NCBI RefSeq assembly: GCF_019320115.1
Contig: NC_089593.1
Coordinates: forward strand, 9,992,386-10,056,385
Source of the DNA: Miscanthus floridulus
Taxonomy: Eukaryota > Streptophyta > Magnoliopsida > Poales > Poaceae
Length of the DNA stretch: 64,000 nucleotides
Direction: 5' to 3'
Shown: positions 9,753 through 22,389 of the stretch, piece after piece
Position numbering within the stretch: position 1 is the stretch's first letter
Layout of the letters: each line of letters begins with the position of its first letter
Program-made: the position numbers and the translations under genes
Notes under the pieces: generated by a model
Told to the model about the DNA's origin: nothing
The model's database searches: none
What the model saw: only the letters and a program-made list of their open reading frames with translations

Positions 9753-12700
9753 ATTATATCACGCCATTGGATGTACAATGCCGATCGCCGCTCCCAAGAC
9801 TTTATTGAGGGCTTGCACTATTTCTTAGGTGTGGCCAAGGCAAATAAGCGAGATGGTTTTATGTGCTGTCCATGTGCCCTATGTAAGAATTTAAAGGAAT
9901 ATTCAAGCTCAATGAGTCTTCATTCACATTTGCTTAAGTCAGGTTTCATGTCAAACTATATATGTTGGACTAAGCATGGAGAAAGCGGGGTAATGATGGA
10001 AGAAGGTGAAGGAGAAGATTTAGACATTGATGACATTATTGCTCAGTATGGTGCCTTTGATGATACTACAATGGGGGGAGATGAAGAAGAGGTAGCGGTA
10101 GAAGATGATCTCGGTGATGCTCTTGGCGATGCCATTCGTGATGCACAACAAGAATTGAAAAGTGAAAAAGAGAAAGTTAAGTTCGAGCGCATGCTTGAGG
10201 ATCATAGGAAGTTGCTATACCCGACGGCCGAAGAGGGGCAAAAAAAGCTGGGTACAATACTGTAATTGCTACAGTGGAAGGCAAAGAATGGTATATCCGA
10301 CAAGGCATTTGGGAATTTATTGAACCTCATAAAGAAGATGCTTCCGAAGCCAAATGAATTGCCCACCACTACGTACGAAGCAAAAAAGGTTGTCTGCCCA
10401 TTGGGATTAAAAATCCAGAAGATACATGCATGTCCTAATGACTGCATCCTCTACCATGGCAATGAATACGAGAATTTGGATGAATGTCTGGTATGTAAAG
10501 CATCGCGGTATAAGATCAGGCGCGATGATCCTGGTGACGTCGAGGGTGAACAACGTCCTAGAAAGAAAATCCCTGCCAAGGTTATGTGGTATGCTCCTAT
10601 AATACCACGCTTAAAACGTTTGTTCAGAAATAAAGACCATGCAAAGTTGTTGCGGTGGTATAAAGAAGACCGTAAGGTAGACAATATGCTGAGACACCCA
10701 GCTGATGGGTCCCAGTGGAGAGCGATAGACAGGGAATTTCCAGAGTTTGCAAATGAGGCTAGAAACTTAAGGTTCGCCTTAAGTACAGATGGTATGAATC
10801 CTTTTGGAGAGCAGAGCACTAGTCATAGCACTTGGGCAGTTACTCTATGTATCTACAACCTTCCTCCATGGTTATGCATGAAGCGGAAGTTCATTATGAT
10901 GCCGATCCTCATCCAAGGTCTGAGGCAACCTGGCAACGATATTGATGTCTATCTGAAGCCATTAGTTAAAGAACTTCTAGTTTTATAGAACAAACCAGGT
11001 GTACGTGTCTGGGATGAGTACAAACAAGAACACTTTGACCTATGAGCAATGTTGTTCGTAACAATCAATGATTGGCCTGCTTTAAGTAATCTTTCAGGTC
11101 AGACAAACAAAGGATATAATGCATGCACACATTGTTTTGATGACCTTGACAGTATATATTTGAAAAGATGTCGAAAGGTCGTGTACCTTGGCCATCGTCG
11201 ATTCTTTCCGTTGAATCACCAAGTAAGAAAGAAAGGGAAGCATTTTAAAGGTAAGCCAGACCATCGGAAGAAGCCTCATAACCGAACCGGGGAAGATGTA
11301 CTTGCAATGGTCAAGGATGTGAAAGTAGTATTTGGAAAGGGACAAGGCAGTGAATCTATTCCCAAAGATGCTAAGGGACACGCACCCATGTGGAAGAAGA
11401 AGTCCATCTTTTGGGAGCTACCCTATTGGCAAGTCCTAGAGGTCCGCAACGCAATCGACGTGATGCACCTGACAAAGAATCTTTGTGTGAACCTGTTAGG
11501 ATTCATGGGTGTGTACGGGAAGCTAAAGGATTCACTTGAAGCACGCCAGGACTTGCAGGGCATGAAAGAACGAGACAACCTTTATCCAGAGAAGACAGAT
11601 GATGGACGTCATTACTTAAGTCCTGCTAGCTACACGCTTAGCAAAGAAGAGAGGGACAGCATGTTCGAATGTCTAAGCAGCATCAAGGTCCCATCGGGAT
11701 TCTTCTCCAATATAAAGGGTATAATAAATGTGCCAGATAAGAAATTCCTAAACTTAAAGTTCCACGACTGCCACGTGCTTATGACGTAATTGCTTCCAGT
11801 TGCTTTAAGAGGAATTCTACCTCCACATGTACGTCTAGCCACCGTGAAGCTATGTGCATTCCTCAATGCAATTTCTCATAAGACAATCAATCTAGTGGAA
11901 CTAGCTACTCTACAGAATGATGTGGTTCAATGTCTTGTCAGCTTTGAGTTGGTGTTCCCTCCATCCTTCTTTAATATCATGACACACATCCTAGTTCATT
12001 TGGTGAAGGAGATTAGTATTCTTGGACCTGTGTTCTTACATAACATGTTCCCCTTCGAGAGGTTTATGGGAGTCTTGAAGAAATATGTGAAAGTCCGTTC
12101 TAAGCCTGAAGGAAGCATCGCCCAGGGCTATGGAACAGAGGAGGTCATTGAGTTCTGTGTTGACTTTATTCCTGACCTTGCCCCGATTAGCGTTCTCGAA
12201 TCACGACACGAGGGGAGACTCAGTGGTAAAGGAACTTTAGGGAAGAAAACATATATCGGCATGGAAGACGATTATTTCAATAAAGCACACTACACAGTTC
12301 TTCAGAACTCGTCATTGGTGCATCCGTACATCGAGATACATAAGGAGTTCTTACGATCCAAGTTTCCAGGGAAGACTGAAGCTTGGATTAGGCGTCAGCA
12401 CATGGAAAGTTTCAGTGGTTGGTTGCGAAAAGAATGTCAAGGCGATGACAATATTGATGAGCAACTATATTTGTTGGCTAGGCAGCCATCGTGGCATATC
12501 CTCACGTACTAAGGGTACGAGATAAATGGGAATACATTTTACACAGTTGCCCAAGATAAAAGGAGCACCAATCAAAATAGTGGTGTTCGCATAGATGGAA
12601 CAGATCCAAATGGGAATATACAAACATATTATGGCCGCATAGAAGAGATATGGGAACTAGACTACGCACCTAATTTTAAAGTCCCTTTGTTCCAGTGCCA

Positions 12701-13116
12701 ATGGGTGAAGCTGACCGGAGGAGGGGTAACAGTCGACAAAGAGTATGGAATGACAACAGTGGACCTCGACAATATTGGGTACAAAGAGGAACCATTCGTC
12801 CTTGCTGCCGATGTGAGTCAGGTGTTCTATGTGAAAGATATGTCTACAAAATCAAAGAGAGGAAAAAAACGAAGACATCAACTCAATGATCAATGAGCCA
12901 AAGCGCCACATAATTCTTTCTGGGAAAATAAATATAGTGGAAATTGAAGACAAGTCAGACATGTCAGAAGATTACGAAAGAAATGTCCGAATTCCACCCT
13001 TCATAGTGAAGAAAGATCCAAGCATCATGTTAAATGATGAAGACACTCCATGGTTACGACAAGATCATAACCAAGGGTCATACGTCAAGAAGAAATTCAC
13101 TGTTGTGCCCGCATGA
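9753..13116 (+). pseudogene. TNP2-type CACTA transposase (decayed)
   Basis: A TNP2/Transposase_21-family reading frame of about 1120 codons, the enzyme that cuts and rejoins CACTA ends. In order: an N-terminal transposase-associated domain (HWMYNADRRSQ, GFMCCPCALCKN, YICWTKHGE), an acidic linker, the Tnp2 core (FALSTDGMNPFGEQ, YNLPPWLCMKRKFIMM, NDWPALSNLSGQ), a DUF4218-like region (LPVALRGILPPHVRLATVKL, MFPFERFMGVLKKYV) and a DUF4216-like C-terminus (QTYYGRIEEIWELDYAP). Comparison with the copy at 23715 shows that the start ATG has become ATT. In-frame stops lie at 10263, 10986, 11043, 11787 and 12510, and one extra base near 12865 shifts the last 80 codons. Each stop is explained by a single-base change. 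The gene is clearly non-functional. Confidence 0.92.
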
Positions 13117-13181
13117 TACAACGATGCATGTTTAATATATTATGTTTTAGAGACGGATATTATGTAATATGTTATGACTTC

Positions 13182-14578
13182 ACAATTGTAGATCTTGCTG
13201 AGATGATCAAACTTGGTATTCAGAGTTTTTTCATCTGAGGTCATTTAGTGTCTCATTTGACTCTAGTATTATGAACTCTAAATGACTTCAAACTGAAAAG
13301 TTTTGAATACCAAGTTTGTTAAACTCAAAAAGATCTACAATTGTTGTTTTGGTCAACTTTCCATTTGAGAAAGTTTGGATGGTTCAAATTTGTGATTTTT
13401 AAATTTCGACGCCTACAAACTAGTTTTCGGGACCCTAGATTGTCTCAAATTGAAAAGTTTTGAATACCGAGTTTGTTAAGCTCATCAATATATACAATCC
13501 TTATATAGGCCATTTTTTCATTTGAGAAAGCTTGAACAAAATGTAGTTCAAATTTCACAAGTGTGTGACATAGTTTTAGAAAGTATATATGAGATTCAAG
13601 AAGTTGTGACTAGTGTTTGATAAAAATTTCTCAAATGGGAAAATAAGCTATGTAACAATTGTAGATCTTGCTGAGATGATCAAACTTAGGTATTCAGAGT
13701 TTTTTCATCTGAGGTCATTTAGTGTCTCATTTGAGCAAGTTTGACCAAGTCAAATTTGGTCAAATAAAAAAACAACACTTTGACTCTAGTATTATGAACT
13801 CTAAATGACTTCAAACTTGAAAAGTTTTGAATACCAAGTTTGTTAAACTCAAAAAGATCTACAATTGTTGTTTTGGTCAACTTTCCATTTGAGAAAGTTT
13901 GGATGGTTCAAATTTGTGATTTTTAAATTTCGACGCCTACAAACTAGTTTTCGGGACCCTAGATTGTCTCAAATTGAAAAGTTTTGAATACCGAGTTTGT
14001 TAAGCTCATCAATATATACAATCCTTATATAGGCCATTTTTTCATTTGAGAAAGCTTGAACAAAATGTAGTTCAAATTTCACAAGTGTGTGACATAGTTT
14101 TAGAAAGTATATATGAGATTCAAGAAGTTGTGACTAGTGTTTGATAAAAATTTCTCAAATGGGAAAATAATCTATGTAACAATTGTAGATCTTGCTGAGA
14201 TGATCAAACTTGGTATTCAGAGTTTTTTCATCTGAGGTCATTTAGTGTCTCATTTGAGCAAGTTTGACCAAGTCAAATTTGGTCAAATAAAAAAATAACA
14301 CTTTGACTCTAGTATTATGAACTCTAAATGACTTCAAACTGAAAAGTTTTGAATACCAAGTTTGTTAAACTCAAAAAGATCTACAATTGTTGTTTTGGTC
14401 AACTTTCCATTTGAGAAAGTTTGGACGGTTCAAATTTGTGATTTTTAAATTTCGACGCCTACAAACTAGTTTTCGGGACCCTAGATTGTCTCAAATTGAA
14501 AAGTTTTGAATACCGAGTTTGTTAAGCTCATCAATATATACAATCCTTATATAGGCCATTTTTTCATTTGAAAAAGTT
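13182..14578. repeat. Tandem repeat of about 0.5 kb, nearly three copies
   Basis: Units start with ACAATTGTAGATCTTGCTGA at 13182, 13655 and 14179 (spacing 473 and 524 bp). The first unit lacks about 50 bp containing GACCAAGTCAAATTTGGTCA, and the third breaks off near 14578. Units are nearly identical, so the amplification is young compared with the decayed transposase gene just upstream. The unit is AT-rich and non-coding, with short internal inverted blocks. CACTA-2 has no such array at the same place. Confidence 0.9.
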
Positions 14579-14990
14579 GTAGAACAAAAAATACTACATT
14601 TTCTCTATTTTTATAGGTTCAACAAAAAATTCCTGTCAATTTTGGTCAAAAACCGAGAAAAAATTGAAACATTTGACGTTACAATAATGTGATAATAAAT
14701 TTCCTATCGAATAATATTAGTTTTATTAATTTTAAGTTACAAATATATTTTTGTATTAACAAAATACTTAGTATTAGTAACATTTATATTCTATATTCAT
14801 AAAAGAAATTAAAAACTTTAGGTTACAAAATTTTCCTATTTACAATAAATAATTAGTTAATCAATAGTATTTTTTAAAATAAATATTGCAAAGTATTGAA
14901 GTTGCTATGGAATTAATTGATTAACCTAGTATTAAACAAAATCAAAATCCCAGAACTTTCCAATTACGCGGGCGGGTTGGCAAAATTTTC
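14579..14990. other. AT-rich spacer in CACTA-1
   Basis: A strongly AT-rich non-coding stretch between the tandem repeat and the internal hairpin array. It aligns loosely with 27170-27520 in CACTA-2 (shared ATTTTCCTAT and AACAAAAT stretches). No gene or structured element is seen. Confidence 0.5.
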
Positions 14991-14993
14991 AGG

Positions 14994-15243
14994 GCTTTAG
15001 TCCTGGCTCAGACCAAGAACCGGGACTAAAGGGTGGACGGCAAATTCGGTGCCCGCCAAAAAAATACCTTTAGTCCCGGCTGGTAACATCAGCCGGGACT
15101 ACCAGCCGGGACTAAAGGATATTTAGTCCCGGCTGGTAAGACCAACCGGGACTAAAGGGTTGGACATTTAGTCCCGGTTGGTATTACCAGCCGGGACTAA
15201 ATTGCCTTTAGTCCCGTCTGGTGTTACCAGCCGGGACTAAAGG
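14994..15243. repeat. Internal hairpin array of CACTA-1
   Basis: Four to five TTTAGTCCCGGCTGGT / ACCAGCCGGGACTAAA-type hairpins, the same motif as at the element ends, lie in the middle of the transposon. They end about 10 bp before CTATATATAT at 15252. A corresponding internal array occurs in CACTA-2 at 27538-27730. The position suggests promoter-proximal control of the third gene. Confidence 0.85.
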
Positions 15244-15251
15244 GTCGCGGG

Positions 15252-15262
15252 CTATATATATC
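15252..15262 (+). promoter_or_regulatory. TATA-like box of the third CACTA-1 gene
   Basis: CTATATATAT follows immediately behind the internal hairpin array and precedes a C-rich leader (15270-15500) typical of plant 5' untranslated regions. CACTA-2 has TATATAAG at the matching place (27739). It is assigned by position and sequence only. Confidence 0.5.
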
Positions 15263-16172
15263 GAACGTCTGTTCTGTTCATCTTCGATCTCGCCTCCGTC
15301 GCTCAGCCTCGCCTGGCCGCGCCATCCGCCGTCGTCGAGCTCGTCTCTGCCGCGCCGCCGTCGTCGTCTACCCCTGCCCGGCCGCGCCATTCTCCAGGCC
15401 CGCGTCGCCGCATCCCGTCTCCGCCGCCGCACCCGATTCCACCCTCTGTCGTCGATGCTTCCCGTGCGCCCACGCCGTACGGCCTCCGTCGAACTCGATA
15501 TGATCTGCTGCTCTCGATCGGCCATGTTTTTTAGATTTTTTTTACAAAGTCTCGGCTGTATGTTAGATTAAAATAAGTACATGTAGTTTATTGTTAGTTT
15601 TTTAGTTATTTTTAGATAGTTTTTGATATATTAGATTTAAATGTATTAAAATTTAATTAGTATTTTATTTAGATAGTTTTTTTAGATAGTTTTTTATTAT
15701 AGTTTTTGATATATGTAGATAAATGTATTATCTATTACTAGTTTATCTAATTTCATGTTAGATTTATTTAATTGGATTTAGTAATTATATATTCTATCTC
15801 TCTATATATATTATATCTAGAGAGAGATTCTATATGTATACATATATACTTAATTATTTCTATATGTATATATACATGTACTTATTTTCATGTGTTGAGA
15901 GAGAGAGAAAATTGTATCTAGAGAGACATTCTATGTGTATCACATGCATATCTAGAGATATAGACATATGCACTTATTTCTATGTGTTGAGAGAGAGAGA
16001 AAATATATTGTATCATTCTATGTGTATATATATACATGTACTTATTTCCATGTTGATGAAATATTATGTGTTATTATATTTAATTGGATTTAGTAATTCT
16101 ATATGTGTTATCACATGTACTTTATGTTATGTACCATAGTAATTCTATCTATGTGTTATCTTGAAGATACAA

Positions 16173-19100
16173 ATGGCTGCTCCGGATGATAACTTGAGTG
16201 ATGACATAATGGCGGATATTATCAACGCCGGCACCAATGTGGATGTAGATGACACGAGTCAGTACTTTGCTGATTATGAGGATATCCTGAATATGCCGGT
16301 GGTTGAAGATCAACAAATTGTCGCGCAAGAAAATACTGGCGAGGTATATTCGATTATCTATCATCTCTTATAGATGCATGCGTACGTATATTTGTTGTTA
16401 ATCGTTGTGTTTCTACTCATGTAGCCGGTCTCTGGATCTACATCAACCACCGACAAAAGTAGGAAAGTCCGAGGGCCAAAAAAGCCATTAGAGGGCCGTT
16501 TCATAATATCAGAATTCGACACCGACACCGGCAAACCATTGGGACCACATGCTCAGACATATGTCAATCAATGTGGGTTCGTTGTAAGGGATAGGATCCC
16601 AGTTAGTGCTCGTGAATGGAAGCAGAAGATATCCGCTCCTAATGTTAGTTTTGTATCTGATCGTGACAAGAACCTAGCTTGGAGAGATATCACTCAGCAT
16701 TTCACATTACAAGCAGATGATGCTTTGAAGGAGCTAGTGAGGGATTGGACAATGAAGAAGATGGCAACATTGTTCCAGAGTTGGAAGAAGACATTGTATA
16801 AAAAGTTTATCTTGAAGAATGCTACGCCGAATTTCAATGCTAAGGCGTTTGTCAAGTTGGAGTCCCATTGGGATGCCTTCGTAGAATACAAGACATCCCA
16901 AGACAGTGAGGAACGTGTGATGAGGAATCGGCAGAATGCCCGACAGAAGCAATACCATCATCGCATGGGATCAGGTGGTTATAAGAGTGCTATTCCCAAG
17001 TGGCAGAACCTAGAAGCAGAGATTACTGCCAAGGGAATCATACCTGAAACAATAGAGAAGAACTGGCCTCAACGCGCGAAGAATTGGTTCTACGCTCATG
17101 GGGGAAGCCTAGACCCAGACACTGGCAAGCTAATTTTCGGCCAAAAAATTGAGAGAGCAACACAGAGACTAGCTCATGCTAGGGAAGAAGCTGATAGTGG
17201 TGTTTTCAAGCCCAACAGAGAGAAGGATGAATTGACATATGCCCTAGAGAATCCCGAACACGGTGGTCGAACAAGAGGCTATGGGGCGGTTCCGTGGCTA
17301 CACGCATTCCCAGCAGACAAGGATACCTACAGAAGCCGCCAGAGAAAGAAGGATGAGGAGGCAGAACGAATCCAGTGCATTGGAGCAATTTGTTGATGAG
17401 TCACGACAAGCATTGCTTGAATCACGTGAACGAGAAAAATCTCTTGAGGCAAGAATGCAGGAGGAGATCAAGAGGCAAGTGCAGCTAGCAATGAGTCAAA
17501 TGCAATCGCAATCAACGCCGGGAGTCACCATTAGCCCCGTTGGTCAGATGAAAAGCAGTTGTGCTTCTACGGAGCTGCCAGTTATTCAAGACGACGCTGG
17601 GTTGCGCTTCCCTGTTGATGACATTACCGAGCCTCTAACAACATGTGAGCTGCACATTCCAGATGGTAATAATGCATCAATCATGGTGGCTGTCGGGGTT
17701 GTATCTCCAATAGACCGAACGAAGACACCAAGAATCCATGGGTCAGTTATTCAACCTGGATATGCTAGCGTCTCGGTCGATAGAGTGCTCAAAGGTTACA
17801 GCAATGTTCCTCTTGACATTGAAGGCGGTGATGGGGAGAAGACACTAGGAGAAGCAGAGAAGACATTTATTCAATGGCGCAAACGCTTCATCATCATTCC
17901 TGGGGCGCCACCGCTTCCCCTACCTCACCCTAGGTACGAATGAAAGTGAATGAAATATTATTTTCCATTAATTTTCTATTGGCTTCAAAAATAATTGACA
18001 CACAACTTGTTTTTGTAGCAGGGTCTCCCCCCAGCCTAGCCTAATCATTCATTCCCCATCTCATCACAGCGTCGCGGGGGGCGAGACGACTTCATCCCCA
18101 CGGCGATCGCCAACTCCTACACCGGCCCCATCGCCTCCACAACGATCTCCAACTCCTACACCGGCCCCACCGCCTCCACAACGATCTCCAACGCCTCCAC
18201 GCCGGTCTCCACCAACACCGGCCACATCGCCTCCACGCCGGTCTCCAACACCGCCCCCACCCCCTCCACAGCGACGCACTACAAAGACGTCTAAGGTCCC
18301 GGCGGCAAAGAAGACCCCGAGAAAAAGAGTTATTTCTCAAGAAATACTTCCTGAAAAGACTGATGAGCAAATAGCAGCTGAAGAAGACAAAAAAGTGAAA
18401 GATTTTTTTATAGATATCAAAAACAAGAGTCAAGCGAAGCTTAAGGAGAAGCCGTACTTTTACCTACCACGAGAGGTGCTGAGGCAGAAGGTCGATGCTC
18501 ACAAGAAAAAGATGATTGAACTTCGTAAGCCTTCGCCACTATCAGACTATGACCGCTCCCTCGTGAAGTCACATGATGCAGATAAGAAAAGGAAAAGAGC
18601 ATCAGGGAAGGATGTCCCACAGCTCGGACAACAGAAGCAACCAATGCAAAATCTTGTTGTTGCTAATCAATATGGTTCCAACATAGAAGTCTATCGACCA
18701 GACAACTCTGGAGAAGTGTCGGTTCAAGCCCTTAATGCTTTTTTTCAAGATACTGGTTTAACCTTGGATCAATTGACGGGCAAAGCTCCAATCCAGAACC
18801 TGTAAGTTGATACCTGGAAGACTTATAAATATGGCAAAAGTCTGTACAACCCTATGGCTCTGAATGAATTGGGTACGCAAATGTACTTGCTCAACAAGTG
18901 GTACATGCAGGCGTGTGGCAGGGGTGAGCAGTGGATCTTTGTCAGATTTAGAGACCATCATTACTTCCGTGGCGATGACATCTTATATATTAGTTTCGAA
19001 GAATTGCATCAACTATACCACATGGACGCTCTGGACAAATCAATCATTAGCTCCTTTTGTTTGTAAGTGATTCTTACTTTTATTTAATAAACTCACTTCC

Positions 19101-20099
19101 ATGCGTACGTGTATATAATTATCCTCACATGTAACTTATATTTATATACAGATTCCAGATGTCAGAGCTCCAAAGAATACAAGACACCAGTGTTGGCTTC
19201 ATTGATCCTTATATCGTATTCAAAACCTAGTATTATTGTCAAGGAGCGATGGGTATCTGAAGCACAGGAGAATATCATGATGTTCTTCGTGAAGCAGCAC
19301 GACAAGACAACAATACTTTTCCCGTACAACTTTGAGTAAGTGTTAATAATAATGTAGTCTACACATTTTATGTAATATCAATACAACTTATATGCATGTA
19401 CGTGTGTGTATAAACCAATGCAGTTTTCACTGGATACTCATTGTCATTGAGTTAAACTCAAGTCGGTTACTAATCTTTGACTCGTTGAGAAAAGAACGGG
19501 CACTATACCAAGATATGATAGACATTATCCAGGGGTAATTTCGATCTCTCGCGCACAACTATTATTGAATAGACTTTGCCATAATTTATTAACGATCGTA
19601 CATTATTGGTCGCACAGGGTTTGGAAAGAGTTTATTCGGCAACATCGCAAGGATTGCAAGGCACCACTTAATGTAGTTGAAATACCAGTAAGTTGTACTA
19701 TATACACTTCCCCACGTGTTTAATTACTATATCGTACTTCAATTTACGTGTGAGATGATGAGAATAATCTTCTTCTCGTACAGTGGTGTTTGCGGTAGGA
19801 ACCAGGTAATAACTTGTGTGGATACTACGTTTGTGAATTTATCACTGCGCACATAAGAAGAACTCCTGAAGATGTCCTCAGAGTACGTATATATCAATTT
19901 TTATTTATTTTTAAATGAATATATATACATATATGTGTATTAATACTTTTCCTTTTATTTCAAATGCAAGACTGAATGGTTGAAACGAAGGGTCATGCAA
20001 AAAGACCATCTGAAAGCAGTTCAAGAGTCAATAGCAGGATATCTTCTAGAAAAAGTGCTAAATCCCAACGGCGAGTTCTACTTTGATCCTAAGGAATAA
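16173..20099 (+). pseudogene. Transposase_24 / Ulp1-like protease protein of CACTA-1 (decayed)
   Basis: Eight exons, about 16173-16343, 16425-17933, 18022-19062, 19152-19335, 19424-19534, 19618-19687, 19784-19882 and 19971-20099, give about 1100 codons. Exon 2 holds the Ptta/En/Spm (Transposase_24) region: RFIISEFDTDTG, CGFVVRDRIPVSAREW, GSGGYKSAIPKW, RAKNWFYAHGGSLDPDTG and a coiled EREKSLEARMQEE stretch. Exon 3 holds a P-R-R-S-P-T repeat and then basic sequence. Exons 4-8 form a C48 (Ulp1-like) peptidase domain, with His in HWILIVI, Asp in FDSL and Cys in CGYYVC. Lesions against the second copy are a 1-base loss near 17375, TAA at 18803, a frameshift near 19228, and TAG in place of the oxyanion-hole Gln codon in exon 7. 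Family knowledge: such Ulp1-like domains occur in plant transposon proteins; the target is not known. Confidence 0.8.
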
Positions 20100-20379
20100 A
20101 TGATGTAAATTAAATGTTTATTGATATCGTTATTTTCGAGAACAAGATTATGAAAGTGTTGTATATATACACATATATATATATATATATCTAATATATA
20201 TAGTTTCATACTTTATTCGAATATAATAATGCTCAAGATGAGAATTAGATGTAATTATACGCATGCGTGTATTTATATTAGCAGCGTAGAATACGTACAT
20301 AAAAATATATTATATATTAAACAAATACGTGTAACTGAACTGAAAACAAATTAAACAAAAAAAAAGAAAAAGAAAAGGA

Positions 20380-20600
20380 ACCTTTAGTCCCGGTTGGGGT
20401 TACCAACCGGGACTAAAGGGTGCGCCAGGTTTGCTCGGCTGGAGGGCCTTTAGTCCCGGTTGGTGTTACCAACCGGGACTAAAGGTCCCTCTTTAGTCCC
20501 GGCTCGATGACCCGGGACTGAAGGTTCCACCTTTAGTCCCGGGATCGTTGTCCCGGCGCGGTAACCGGGACTAAAGGTTGTTACCGTCCGGGACAACAAG
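20380..20600. repeat. 3' subterminal hairpin array of CACTA-1
   Basis: Inverted CCTTTAGTCCCGGTTGG / CCAACCGGGACTAAAGG pairs at about 20380-20420 and 20448-20487, followed by less regular copies, end 17 bp before the 3' terminus. Together with the 5' array they are the expected recognition sites for the element's DNA-binding protein. Confidence 0.85.
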
Positions 20601-20617
20601 TTCATTCTGTAGTAGTG

Positions 20618-22311
20618 ATGTTAAGCAAACAATAATAATGCTTTAATGCCTGACGCACATGGACGTGGTTCAACTCCTTTTCTCTGAAAACAAAAAGTCT
20701 GAAATCCATAAAACAACGGAGCAACAAAACCTCAAGAGGTTGAGCAACAGTATATAGCGCACTAATATTTAACTACCAAAAGAGCGACAACAACTGAAAA
20801 AACGAATGTAAGTCATATCCACTCTACACGTCCACCAACACACACTTACATTTTTATTCTCATTTTAAGTAGAAGGGTTAACCAAAATCGCTAATATACA
20901 TTTTAAAAAAGCCTTATATATGTTAGGCTAACCCGGTCTCAAACAATCAACGTGAGACTAAATTCTCACAATCTCATATCATCACACAACATGAGCCACC
21001 ATATGGAATAAATCATGTCAAATGCCATACCCATCTCTGTGAGGAGGGAAAATCATGTTTCTCGCCCTTGCTAGAGCTCATGGTAGGGGGAGATACCTAG
21101 TATAGATGACAACTTTTTTGATTAACTTAAAATGAAACAACAAGGTGTAAAACACAAATGAATCAACTGTGATTAAAAAATGAAACAACAATTTATAGCA
21201 CGAGTGCTCAAATAATGAACTTCAATACATACATATAGTCCAACGTTACTATTTTAGCACAAATACACGATTACAAAATTAATTTTGGGAGACGACCTTT
21301 CCTATTTCTACTAGAGGCGACCACAAGCATGCTTCCCAACATTTTTAGAGGCGGGTACCTGAACAGTCCACCCATGAAAATAGGAGTCCGGGGCTCCAGG
21401 CCATTCTAAACCCAAACGAAGCTCCTTATGACGTCTCATGTTCTCATTGGTTCTCGCCAAGTTCCTTTTCTTTCACCAAGTCGCTGCACCTGACAATGTT
21501 GATTGGCACCTCCGGCAAGGGCCAGAACTTCAACCAAGAAGGTGTTGGAGCCGTGGAGGCTATAGCGTCCATCAACGAGAAGCCCACGCGTGATCCTGGA
21601 ACTGTTGAGCTAGCCCGACGTTGCGCTCGGAGTGCATAGTGGAGGAGACCTACACCTGAAAAGCGTGCTCACACCAACAACAGGCGTATTTCATTTTCTC
21701 TTGACTTTGGACAGCGACGTACTACATTTTTGTTTGTAAACCGTAGAAAACATTGCATGTAAAACATCTATTAACACATAGACATGAACCCTCTACGTCT
21801 TTGATTTTGATGATGAATATTTTTGAACAATTTTAAACATTTCATGGACTTTTTTTTTGCTTCTGTTGTAACGCCAAAAAAAAGTAGTTAGATATAAAAG
21901 CCTGTTTGGCAAAGCTCTATAGTTGAGATTTACGATAGAGATGCATGAAGCCCTACCAAACATAACAACTCCAAACTGAGAGCCTTGCAAAACACAACTC
22001 TAAACTGGGCGTGGAGCAGCAAATCTCTGGATGGCTCATCTCAAATGCGTAGTCCTCTTTGGTGGGCTTTGAATTCTCCAAAAATTGTGAAGCCAGAAAA
22101 GACACTTTTTTTTGACTTTGCCTTCTAGGCCAAAACGGCACCACCTTTTTTTATCTGGTTTTAACTTTATGATAAGCCATGACTGAAAGTACTGTTGGCT
22201 GATTTGTTGTGAGAGACAAATACTGTTCGTTGGCTGAAAAAGTACGGCTTATAAGCCAAGCGAACATGGCTATAAGTGTTTGGTAGGGCTTCTTTCAAGA
22301 AAACCACATAA
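20618..22311. other. Spacer between the two CACTA elements
   Basis: It begins with the second half of the 120-bp host duplication and holds AT-rich non-coding sequence with no recognisable gene. A GC-richer stretch around 21290-21670 has short frames without family resemblance. MITE-like inverted repeats occupy 21947-22292. Confidence 0.5.
21947..22292. mobile_element. MITE-like element with GAAGCCCTACCAAACA ends
   Basis: GAAGCCCTACCAAACA at 21947 is mirrored exactly by TGTTTGGTAGGGCTTC at 22277-22292. Inside, 22172-22268 is itself a familiar grass MITE end (GGCTTATAAGCCAAGCGAAC with GGCTGAAAAAGTAC and CTGAAAGTACTG blocks), so two small elements appear nested or adjoining. Boundaries are tentative. 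Confidence 0.45.
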
Positions 22312-22389
22312 CACTAGTAGAGAACAGACCTTTGATCCTCGATCAAAATGGGCTCTAGTCCCGGTATTTTTTGCGCCCAGGACTAGAGA

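Larger units (their letters stand above)
8061..20617 (+). mobile_element. CACTA-1, En/Spm-type DNA transposon (12.6 kb)
   Basis: The element begins CACTACTAGAGAACAG at 8061 and ends with the inverted CTGTAGTAGTG at 20617. The trinucleotide ATG flanks both ends (8058-8060 and 20618-20620), the 3-bp target duplication typical of CACTA elements. Subterminal hairpin arrays of the TTTAGTCCCGG type lie at both ends. Inside, on the plus strand, are three genes: a GRF zinc-finger gene, a TNP2 transposase gene and a Transposase_24/Ulp1-like gene. All three carry stops or frameshifts, so this copy cannot make its own proteins, but its ends look competent for mobilisation in trans. It shares gene order and protein sequence with the second element at 22312-33798. 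Confidence 0.95.

Noticed and set aside
15834..16139. 101-codon Tyr/Ile-rich frame
   Set aside because: AT microsatellite-like sequence in the leader intron of the third CACTA-1 gene.
18064..18433. Gly/Arg/Trp-rich minus-strand frames
   Set aside because: Antisense of the P-R-R-S-P-T repeat in the third CACTA-1 gene.
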